A DNA stretch of 22,160 nucleotides from JACCZZ01 sp044227805 (GTDB lineage: Bacteria; Bacteroidota; Bacteroidia; Chitinophagales; UBA10324), in NCBI GenBank assembly GCA_044227805.1, contig JBGAWA010000072.1, forward strand, positions 1 through 22,160. The letters are read 5' to 3'. Under the pieces are notes generated by a model. That model was not told the DNA's origin, ran no database searches, and saw nothing but the letters and a program-made list of their open reading frames with translations. The stretch's first letter is position 1; every line of letters begins with the position of its first letter. Positions 14,736-22,160 of this stretch are shown piece by piece. Made by a program: the position numbers and the translations under genes.

Positions 14736-17372
14736 ATGCGTAATAAGATCAACCCACGCCACTTTTTTTCGAAAATCAGGTTCAACCGTATCACCTCAAG
14801 CAGCATTTTATTAGTTACAGTTTTATGTTTCTCCTTCCTTTCAGTTTCAGCACAGCTCATCTCTGTTCCGCTCACCGGAGATTCGGTTGACTGGCAATTT
14901 CGAATGACCGGTGATTCACTATGGCACCCTGCCCAAACACCGGGAACAGTGCATACCGATTTACTTTTCAACCATCTTATTCCAGATCCGTTTTTCAGGA
15001 GTAATGAAGACAGTGTGCAGTGGGTTGAGCAGCAGGATTGGGAATACCAAACTTATTTCTCCTGCCCTGCCCAACTGTTCAATCAAAAAAATATTGAAAT
15101 TATTTTTGAAGGGCTGGATACTTATGCTGATGTTTATTTGAATGACACACTAATCCTGCAGGCAAGCAATATGTTCAGGAAATATTCCGCAGACATTCAC
15201 CCTATCATCCGCCGCCAGGAAAACCATCTTCTCATTCACTTCTATTCGGCTTCAAAAAAAGGCAAGCAACTCAGCGGACAACTTGCTTACCCGCTGGCAG
15301 GTGATGTTGATGGCAAAGCGATAACACGTAAAGCCCAGTACCAATATGGATGGGACTGGGGACCACGATTACTCACCTGCGGCGTTTATAAGAACATTTC
15401 TCTCACCGGATGGAGCAGGTATCATTTACAGGAAGCATTCATCAGCCAGGACTCGCTGACCACCGATACAGCCTACTTGTCTGTTCGGGCAAGCATAAAC
15501 TCCGCTGTTGAAGAAACATTTTCATTCACCTTTTCCAATAATTCAGGCACAGAAACTTCCACTGCAATGGTTACCCTGCAAAAGGGCATCAACGATTTTT
15601 CCATACCGCTAAAAATTATTGAGCCCCAGCGCTGGTGGTGCAATGGATTGGGAACACAAAAATTATATGACCTGCAGTTATGTATGGATGATGAGACCTG
15701 CCAGCTGATCTTCCAGTGCAGATTCGGCATAAGGACTTTGAAACTGGTGCAAGAGAAAGATGCCGCCGGTGCTGGTTTCGGCTTCGAACTCAATGGAGTT
15801 CCCGTTTTCATGAAAGGCGCGAATTACATTCCGCCGGACAATTTTATGCCCCGCTGTGACCGCGCTGTTTATGAAGGAATCATTCATGACGCCGTTGCCT
15901 GCAACATGAATATGCTGCGCGTTTGGGGCGGTGGTGTTTATGCCGCTGATGAGTTTTACGACTTGTGCGATCAGCAAGGAATCCTGGTGTGGCAGGACTT
16001 TATGTTTGCCGGCACCATGGTCTCCGGCGATTCCGGATTTGTTGACAATGTAAAAGATGAAGTCATTGACAACGTCATCCGGCTGCGCAATCACCCAAGC
16101 CTGGCGATGTGGTGCGGGAACAATGAAATTGATGAAGCGTGGCACAACTGGGGCTGGCAGGAACAATATCACTATGATTCCATTGCGCAACAAATACTCT
16201 GGAACGATTATCTGCAATTGTTCGAAAACATCATTCCTTCCGTAGTGAAGAAATATGACCCTCAGCGGGATTATGTGCCAAGCTCTCCTGCTATTGGCTG
16301 GGGACATAAAGAAAGCTTGCTGCAAGGTGATTCACACTATTGGGGCGTTTGGTGGGGAGATGAACCTTTTGCTGCCTACACTCAAAAAGTAGGGAGATTT
16401 ATGAGTGAGTATGGCTTCCAGGGAATACCGGCGATGAGTACGATTCGACAATTCACATTACCTGCCGACAGGATTATTCAACCATACGATAGTAATAAGT
16501 TTTCGGAGGTAATGATTAAGCATGAAAAGCATCCTACAGGTTTTGAAAAAATTGATGCATACCTGGAGAGAGATTACCGTTCGCCAAAAGATTTTGAAAG
16601 CTATGTTTATGTTTCGCAATTGCTGCAGCGAGATGGCATGTCAACGGCCATTGAAGCTCACCGCCGTGCCAAGCCATATTGCCAGGGAACCCTTTACTGG
16701 CAACTCAATGACTGCTGGCCTGTCGTTTCCTGGAGCAGCCGCGACTATTTTGGGACCTGGAAGGCATTACAATATTCAGCAGACGACCTCTACCGGCCAT
16801 TCCTGATTTCTGTGGTGAAGGAAAACGGCAATTTTCAAGTGTATGTTGTATCCGATTCCTTAGCTGATGTTACCGGCTTACTGAAACTGGATCTATATGA
16901 TTTCAACGGACTGAAAATTAAGTCGGCTGAAAAAATTATAACGGTAACAGCCAATCAAAGTAAGCTTGTATTTTCCATGGAGGAGAAAAAGCTTCCCAAA
17001 AATTTTGCGGCCGGCCAATCGGTATTGGCTGCTTCCTTCAGTGCAAATGGAAGAGTGCTGGCAGAAAAGAATTATTTCTTTTCAAAACCCAAAGATCTCA
17101 TGCTTCCAGCTGTGAAAATAGAGCAGAAAATCAGCGTCATTAATATTCCGTCCGGCGATAAAAATTTTCCCTTTGCCTGCAAGGTGGAACTTTCAACTGA
17201 CCGTTTTGCAAAAGATGTTTACCTCCAATGCGACGACAAAAACATCCGATGCATGGATAATTTTTTCGATCTCTTTCCGCAGCAGACAAAAACAATCACG
17301 CTGCTTTGCAAAGAGAAAATTGCTGTTACGGAACTCCGGATACAAATTGTATCATTGGTGGACAGTTATTAA
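14736..17372 (+). CDS. GH2 beta-mannosidase, secreted
   Basis: A protein of 878 residues from the ATG at 14736 (MRNKINP...), giving a long n-region and a hydrophobic core ending in FLSVSAQ. ATGs at 14706 and 14679 in the same frame would overlap the cutC stop; 14706 (ATGATAAATAG) is a credible alternative that would couple translation. The N-terminal sugar-binding domain shows TPGTVHTDLL, then EGLDTYADVYLND and the beta-mannosidase landmark YGWDWGPRL. The barrel contains MLRVWGGGVY, CGNNE with the acid/base Glu464, and MSEYGFQG with the nucleophile Glu558, then GTLYWQLNDCWPVVSW. These motifs point to mannosidase rather than galactosidase. It would hydrolyse the beta-1,4-mannose linked to GlcNAc in the N-glycan core, or beta-manno-oligosaccharides, most likely in the periplasm. 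Confidence 0.93.
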   Translation: MRNKINPRHFFSKIRFNRITSSSILLVTVLCFSFLSVSAQLISVPLTGDSVDWQFRMTGDSLWHPAQTPGTVHTDLLFNHLIPDPFFRSNEDSVQWVEQQDWEYQTYFSCPAQLFNQKNIEIIFEGLDTYADVYLNDTLILQASNMFRKYSADIHPIIRRQENHLLIHFYSASKKGKQLSGQLAYPLAGDVDGKAITRKAQYQYGWDWGPRLLTCGVYKNISLTGWSRYHLQEAFISQDSLTTDTAYLSVRASINSAVEETFSFTFSNNSGTETSTAMVTLQKGINDFSIPLKIIEPQRWWCNGLGTQKLYDLQLCMDDETCQLIFQCRFGIRTLKLVQEKDAAGAGFGFELNGVPVFMKGANYIPPDNFMPRCDRAVYEGIIHDAVACNMNMLRVWGGGVYAADEFYDLCDQQGILVWQDFMFAGTMVSGDSGFVDNVKDEVIDNVIRLRNHPSLAMWCGNNEIDEAWHNWGWQEQYHYDSIAQQILWNDYLQLFENIIPSVVKKYDPQRDYVPSSPAIGWGHKESLLQGDSHYWGVWWGDEPFAAYTQKVGRFMSEYGFQGIPAMSTIRQFTLPADRIIQPYDSNKFSEVMIKHEKHPTGFEKIDAYLERDYRSPKDFESYVYVSQLLQRDGMSTAIEAHRRAKPYCQGTLYWQLNDCWPVVSWSSRDYFGTWKALQYSADDLYRPFLISVVKENGNFQVYVVSDSLADVTGLLKLDLYDFNGLKIKSAEKIITVTANQSKLVFSMEEKKLPKNFAAGQSVLAASFSANGRVLAEKNYFFSKPKDLMLPAVKIEQKISVINIPSGDKNFPFACKVELSTDRFAKDVYLQCDDKNIRCMDNFFDLFPQQTKTITLLCKEKIAVTELRIQIVSLVDSY

Positions 17373-17430
17373 TTTCAACTCCTTTTCTAATACGTACTTT
17401 TTTAACGGGCTGAAATAGTATTGATAAATT

Positions 17431-18903
17431 ATGCATCGTATCCGGAAAATGGTTTGCGCCCTGCTGCTGATTGGCTGTTCCCTGTTCGCTTACGCCACAG
17501 CCTACACGGTTGAGAATTTGCCGAACCCGAAATCATCTCCTTCCTTTCAATATGTCAGCAATCCCGATGGCGTGCTCACCACTTCCACTGTTTTAGCAAT
17601 TGATTCCCTGTTAAAAAATCTTGAGCTCACCACAACCTGCCAGGTCGCCGTTGTTGTAGTTACCTCCATTGGAGAAACGGTTCCCAAATCCTTCGCAACA
17701 CAATTGTTCAACCACTGGGGAATCGGCGATCGCGAAAAAGACAACGGATTGCTGATTTTGATGGTTGTGTCGCAGCGCTCTATCGAATTCGAAACCGGCA
17801 AAGGAATGGAAGGCATCTTGCCTGATGTTACCTGTAAATACATACAGGAACAATTCATGCTGCCTTATGCTAAAGCCGGAAATTATGACGCCTGTATTTT
17901 TGGAGGCGTAAAAGCGGTGATACAGTTTATTGCAGATCCTCAAAATTTACCTGAGGTGAAGGCGGCGAATCCCTCCGCCTTTGGCAGGTCATTCACCGAT
18001 CCGATGCAGCAACCGGTAAATTCGTTTTTCCTCTTTGCTGCCATGGCAGTCTATTGCTTGCTGCTGATTGCTTTTCGCCCTAATAAAAAGAATAAAGGTG
18101 GAAAAGAATATGTGGTGAAGTATCGTGACACCTCTTACTGGTGGGCAAAAATACTCCTGATCAATATTGGGTTTCCGGTCGCTTATGGCTGGTCACAATT
18201 TACCTACGATGCGCCCCTGACCGTAGCTGAACTCATCGCAGCGGTGTATGTTTACCTGGCTATCCTCCTCTTCGAATACCGCTACAGGCTCAATCAATAC
18301 ATCGAAAAATTTTATGGAGACGACCGTGCCGCCAAACACCTCGCGCTCACAAAATCCCACCGTTACTGGGTTATCACCTACTTCCTTTTTCCGGTTCCTT
18401 TCCTGCTCTATAAATTCTGGAAAGATCAAAGACTTGATCGGCTGCGAAGAGCACCCTATACCTGCGACAATTGCAGCCACCTGATGACCCTACTCGATGA
18501 GAACGCTGATGATCCGTATTTATCAAAAAGTCAGCTGGTGGAAGAACAGGTTCAATCCATTGATTATGATGTGTGGCATTGCCTGGCCTGCGGAAATCAA
18601 ACGACACTTTCTTACCCCAATATCTATTCAAAATATACCGATTGCAAACATTGCAAAGCAAAGACAAGCTATATCAAAGGGCGCATTACAACAATGCCTC
18701 CCACCTATACGTCAAGCGGCACCGGCAAAAAAATTATTGATTGCATGAACTGTCATCAGGCTGATGAAGAATCATTTATTATTCCCATGCTGCAGCATAA
18801 CAGCAGTTCAAGTAGTGGCTCAGGTTATTCAAGCGGCAGCAGTGGTGGATCCTCCTGGGGCGGTGGCAGTTCAGGGGGTGGTGGTGCAGGTTCAAAATGG
18901 TAA
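17431..18903 (+). CDS. TPM-domain (YgcG-like) membrane protein with four CxxC knuckles and a Gly/Ser-rich tail
   Basis: A protein of 490 residues from the ATG at 17431. A signal peptide covers residues 1-24. Residues about 42-168 are a TPM domain: VSNPDGVLT, then QVAVVVVTSIG, FNHWGIGDREKDNGLLIL and the FETGKGMEGILPD stretch. Hydrophobic segments near 197-216, 239-256, 266-283 and 313-329 indicate several membrane spans. The cytosolic or periplasmic C-terminal half has CxxC pairs at 345/348, 384/387, 405/408 and 438/441, enough for two zinc ribbons. The final 35 residues are nearly all Ser and Gly and end in GSKW. TPM proteins take part in membrane-protein quality control or photosystem repair in other groups; the role here is unknown. 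The gene lies between beta-mannosidase (58 bp gap) and GH92, with no obvious link to sugar breakdown. Confidence 0.82.
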   Translation: MHRIRKMVCALLLIGCSLFAYATAYTVENLPNPKSSPSFQYVSNPDGVLTTSTVLAIDSLLKNLELTTTCQVAVVVVTSIGETVPKSFATQLFNHWGIGDREKDNGLLILMVVSQRSIEFETGKGMEGILPDVTCKYIQEQFMLPYAKAGNYDACIFGGVKAVIQFIADPQNLPEVKAANPSAFGRSFTDPMQQPVNSFFLFAAMAVYCLLLIAFRPNKKNKGGKEYVVKYRDTSYWWAKILLINIGFPVAYGWSQFTYDAPLTVAELIAAVYVYLAILLFEYRYRLNQYIEKFYGDDRAAKHLALTKSHRYWVITYFLFPVPFLLYKFWKDQRLDRLRRAPYTCDNCSHLMTLLDENADDPYLSKSQLVEEQVQSIDYDVWHCLACGNQTTLSYPNIYSKYTDCKHCKAKTSYIKGRITTMPPTYTSSGTGKKIIDCMNCHQADEESFIIPMLQHNSSSSSGSGYSSGSSGGSSWGGGSSGGGGAGSKW

Positions 18904-18916
18904 TGGTGATACTTTG

Positions 18917-19000
18917 CACCCGGATTTTTCATTTGAAAATTCAACTTCACCGTGGCTAAGAACAACTCAACGGGATTTTTCCCTGGAAAAATCCGGGTTT
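18917..19000 (+). repeat. Copy C of the palindromic intergenic repeat (variant with inverted left ends)
   Basis: It starts ACCCGGATTTTTC (18918-18930) and ends GGAAAAATCCGGGTT (18985-18999), which is the near reverse complement of its own start, so the 84-bp unit has terminal inverted repeats. The middle (CTTCACCGTGGCTAAGAAC) matches the CTTCGCTGCGACTTAGAAC of the copy at 2738-2899. It lies between the TPM gene and the GTG start of the GH92 gene. Confidence 0.6.
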
Positions 19001-19034
19001 ATTTCTTGAATTTCGTCTTACATTTTTCAATTCC

Positions 19035-22010
19035 GTGAAAATAAAAATCTCCCTTTCTCCTCTGCTGAAGGCTGCATTTGTCGCTGCCGTTTTGTGCCCG
19101 CACATTTCCAGTGCTCAGTCTTCCATTACCCAATACGTGAACCCGTTTACCGGCACCGGTGGTCACGGTCATACTTTTCCCGGCGCTTCACTACCGTTCG
19201 GCATGGTGCAGCTATCGCCCGACACGCGGATTGACGGAAGCTGGGATGGCTGTGGCGGTTACCACTACAGTGATTCTGTCATCTACGGTTTTTCACACAC
19301 GCATCTCAGCGGAACAGGCGTGAGCGATTACGGCGATATCTTATTAATGCCAACCATAGGTGAACCGAGCTTGACACCCATGAAGAACGGCTCTTATAAA
19401 GCCGGATATGCTTCGCATTTCTCCCATGCTCGCGAATCCGCCTCGCCGGGTTATTATGCTGTGCACCTTGATGATGATAACATAGATGTGGAATTAACAG
19501 CGTCTTCCAGGGTTGGCATGCATAAATACACGTTTCCAAAATCAGATCAGTCAAACATCATACTTGACCTGGCCCACCGTGATAAAGTGATTACGTCAAG
19601 CTTACAAGTAATTGATGCAAGACATGTGGAAGGCATGCGGCGGTCTAAAGGATGGGCGGCTAACCAGGTTGTCTATTTCGCCATTGAATTTTCAAAGCAG
19701 TTTAACACCTATGGTATTGCTGAAAATGGCGCATTGTTGTCATCAGGATCATTAATGGATTATGAACATGTTTCAGATAACATACAGTCATTCTTTCAGT
19801 TTAATACAAGCAGCGGCGAAAGCATAACAATGAAGGTCGGTCTGTCCGCTGTAAGCATGGAAGGGGCGCGTAACAATCTCGAACGTGAGCTGCCTTCCTG
19901 GGACTTTGAACAAATGCGCCGCAATGCCGATGCCACCTGGAACTACATGCTAAGCAAGATCGAAGTAAAAGGCGGTTCGCTTTCACAGAAAAGAATATTT
20001 TATACGGCACTCTACCATTGCATGATTGCGCCCAACGCTTACAATGACGTTGACAAAAACTATCGCGGAAGAGATGGAAACATCCATAATGCCAGAATGA
20101 CCTATTACACTGTTTTTTCACTGTGGGATACTTACAGGGCCTTGCATCCGCTGCTGACCATCCTTGCACCTAAGGAAACCGGCGACTTCATTCAATCCAT
20201 GCTGCTGCAATATGAACAGGCCGGCAGATTACCCGTATGGGAATTGTCGGCGAATGAAACAGACTGTATGATAGGTTACCATGCCGTTTCCGTTATAGCG
20301 GATGCTGCCGCGAAAGGAATCAAAAGCTTCGACTATCAGAAGGCGCTTGCGGCCATGAAGGCCAGTGCCTACCAGGATATCTTTGGCTTACCTTCCTACC
20401 GGGAAAACGGATGCATCAGCGTGACGGATGAAGGAGAGTCTGTTTCAAAAACGCTGGAATATGCATACGATGACTGGTGCATCGCGCAGATGGCATGGAA
20501 GATCAATGATACCACCACGTACAGAACCTTCAATCAACGTGCACAATACTGGAAAAATCTTTTCGATCCGTCAACCGGATTCATGCGGCCTAAGAAAAAC
20601 GGAAACTTCATCGCGCCTTTCGATCCCTACGAAATCAATTTTAACTATACGGAAGCCAATGCCTGGCAATACCGCTTTGCCGTTCAGCAGGATATTGAAG
20701 GATTAAAAAAAATGATGGGCTTGCAAAATTTCGAAGCGGCATTGGATTCCCTTTTCACCACATCCTCTAAAACCAGCGGCAGGGAACAGGCTGATATCAC
20801 CGGAATGATTGGACAATATGCTCATGGCAATGAACCCAGTCATCACATGGCTTACCTGTATGATTATGCCGGAAAGCCGGCAAAAACACAGGCACTGACT
20901 GCGGAAATTATGAATACCCTGTACCACGATGCGCCGGAAGGACTGATAGGCAATGAAGACTGCGGACAAATGAGCGCCTGGTATGTGCTGAGTGCAATGG
21001 GGTTTTATCCCGTCACACCCGGACAGCCATATTACGCGCTCGGAACGCCACTGTTTGATACCATAAAAATTCACCTTGATAATCAGAAGACGTTTACGAT
21101 CGAGTCTTATCATGGCAATGACAGTGCTGTGTATATTCAGTCCATGCAGATTGACGGCTTGCCCACCGATACCTTTTACCTAACACAGGCAATGATATTA
21201 ACCGGTAAACGGATCACTTTCAGGATGGGAAACCAGCCGCCTGCTACGCAGGAAAAATGGATCACCGCTCCGCCATCCGTCATCACCTCGCCGCTGATCG
21301 CGGTAAATCCTGTGATTGTGGCGGATGGTAAATCATTCAAAGAGCAAATGAAGGTTTCATTGCAATCAACAGAAGAAGGCAGCAAGCTCTTTTTTACGAA
21401 AGACCATTCCGTACCCGGAAAAAAATCGACGCCTTACGTAAAACCATTCTTGATACAAGACAATACCATGGTGAAGGCGATTGCTGTCAGCCATAATGGC
21501 GCAGTCAGCAAAGTTGTAACGGCTGAGTTTACCAAGCTTTCCGCGAACTGGCACCTTTCTTATCTGACTAACTATAATCCACAGTATAATGGAGGCAGTG
21601 ACCTGGCCCTGATGGATAACGAAAGCGGTAACAGCAATTTCAAAAATGGTTCCTGGCAGGGCTGGTGGGGCAATGATATGCAGGTAATCGTTGACCTCGG
21701 AAAAATTCAGCCGGTAACAACGGTGGGCGCGGAATTTCTACAAGACCAGCGTGCCTGGATCCTGCTGCCCTCATCATTGGAAATTGATGGCTCAACAGAT
21801 GGAACTCACTTTACTCATTTAGCCTCGATAGGACATGATATCGCCGCGATGGATTCCAATATTATTGTTAAACGTTTAAGTGCGACGATGGCTGCACAAC
21901 AGGTCCGTTACCTTAAATTCACAGCGCGCAACTACGGTAAATTGCCGGAATCACACCTGTCAGCCGGCGGCGATGCCTGGATTTTTTGTGATGAATTATA
22001 TATTCATTGA
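19035..22010 (+). CDS. GH92 alpha-mannosidase with C-terminal chitobiase-like and discoidin-like modules
   Basis: A protein of 991 residues. The start is a GTG at 19035, because the signal peptide (MKIKISLSPLLKAAFVAAVL, ending near ISSAQ) begins there and no upstream in-frame ATG exists. GH92 landmarks are YVNPFTGTGGHGHTFPGA near residues 34-51, SLPFGMVQLSPD, GFSHTHLSGTG, FSLWDTYRALHPL, the catalytic-acid motif HGNEPSHH (Glu600), and GNEDCGQMSAW (639-649) with the acidic pair that serves as base. This family hydrolyses alpha-mannosides by inversion with Ca2+, and many members act on alpha-1,2-linked mannose of N-glycans. After the GH92 core, residues about 745-835 form a CHB_HEX_C-like module. 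The last 150 residues are an F5/8-type C module resembling the tail of the GH20 (YNGGS, VIVDLGKIQPVTTVG, AWILLPSS, AWIFCDELYIH). It is probably periplasmic. Confidence 0.94.
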   Translation: MKIKISLSPLLKAAFVAAVLCPHISSAQSSITQYVNPFTGTGGHGHTFPGASLPFGMVQLSPDTRIDGSWDGCGGYHYSDSVIYGFSHTHLSGTGVSDYGDILLMPTIGEPSLTPMKNGSYKAGYASHFSHARESASPGYYAVHLDDDNIDVELTASSRVGMHKYTFPKSDQSNIILDLAHRDKVITSSLQVIDARHVEGMRRSKGWAANQVVYFAIEFSKQFNTYGIAENGALLSSGSLMDYEHVSDNIQSFFQFNTSSGESITMKVGLSAVSMEGARNNLERELPSWDFEQMRRNADATWNYMLSKIEVKGGSLSQKRIFYTALYHCMIAPNAYNDVDKNYRGRDGNIHNARMTYYTVFSLWDTYRALHPLLTILAPKETGDFIQSMLLQYEQAGRLPVWELSANETDCMIGYHAVSVIADAAAKGIKSFDYQKALAAMKASAYQDIFGLPSYRENGCISVTDEGESVSKTLEYAYDDWCIAQMAWKINDTTTYRTFNQRAQYWKNLFDPSTGFMRPKKNGNFIAPFDPYEINFNYTEANAWQYRFAVQQDIEGLKKMMGLQNFEAALDSLFTTSSKTSGREQADITGMIGQYAHGNEPSHHMAYLYDYAGKPAKTQALTAEIMNTLYHDAPEGLIGNEDCGQMSAWYVLSAMGFYPVTPGQPYYALGTPLFDTIKIHLDNQKTFTIESYHGNDSAVYIQSMQIDGLPTDTFYLTQAMILTGKRITFRMGNQPPATQEKWITAPPSVITSPLIAVNPVIVADGKSFKEQMKVSLQSTEEGSKLFFTKDHSVPGKKSTPYVKPFLIQDNTMVKAIAVSHNGAVSKVVTAEFTKLSANWHLSYLTNYNPQYNGGSDLALMDNESGNSNFKNGSWQGWWGNDMQVIVDLGKIQPVTTVGAEFLQDQRAWILLPSSLEIDGSTDGTHFTHLASIGHDIAAMDSNIIVKRLSATMAAQQVRYLKFTARNYGKLPESHLSAGGDAWIFCDELYIH

Positions 22011-22160
22011 TATAAAGCCGCATCTTACAGTTCATAACAGAAACAGGATTGACCACAATGCGGAGTTGCTGAAGGTTGCCTTATATTTTCCTTTCCCAAA
22101 TAAATGATCAAATATTTAGGAGTGCTAAGGCGGCTTATAGCGTGATTTTTCAATAGTGTA

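Noticed and set aside
22106..22147. Short plus-strand frame starting ATGATCAAATATTTAGG
   Set aside because: Only 13 codons before a stop, with no homology and no visible promoter. A minus-strand frame open to the window edge (22125-22160) is also too short to support.

Overview
The window looks like a chromosomal segment of a member of the Bacteroidota, probably a soil or freshwater lineage near Chitinophagales. This taxonomic placement is inferred from four signs. A secreted LamG protein ends in a gliding-motility-type (type B, CHU_C-like) type IX secretion sorting domain. There is a run of GH20, GH2 and GH92 exo-glycosidases. Matches to the Bacteroidota promoter motif TAnnTTTG occur, and Shine-Dalgarno sequences are mostly poor. 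No rRNA, tRNA, CRISPR array, integrase or transposase was seen.

Left part (1-2927). The 3' end of an S9-family peptidase is followed by a LamG/CHU_C surface protein and a small DUF1801 protein. The three gaps in this part (166-407, 2100-2316, 2707-2927) each hold a copy of a previously unannotated imperfect palindromic repeat of about 100-160 bp. A further variant copy lies upstream of the GH92 gene at about 18917-19000.

Middle part (2928-8193). This is a lipid- or small-molecule-modification-like cassette. A tightly packed minus-strand operon (DUF1214 protein, sulfotransferase, SDR oxidoreductase, with 1-2 bp between genes) converges on a plus-strand EthD-domain gene. The EthD gene is in turn divergent from a 3-beta-HSD-like NAD-dependent dehydrogenase. 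The substrate is unknown.

Right part (8438-22010). A TPR-type lipoprotein gene (minus strand) is divergent from a secreted M43/pappalysin-like metalloprotease. Then follows a co-directional series: ROK sugar kinase, GH20 beta-hexosaminidase, CutC-family protein, GH2 beta-mannosidase, TPM-domain membrane protein and GH92 alpha-mannosidase. GH92, GH2 and GH20 together match the exo-steps needed to dismantle a high-mannose N-glycan: alpha-mannose, then the Man-beta-GlcNAc link, then the chitobiose core. The ROK kinase could phosphorylate a released sugar and the metalloprotease could act on the protein part. No SusC/SusD pair, regulator or transporter is present, so this is not a canonical polysaccharide utilisation locus. 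The placement of CutC inside this set is the most suggestive functional clue.

No gap exceeds 300 bases. In the final 150 bases (22011-22160) no gene could be supported.
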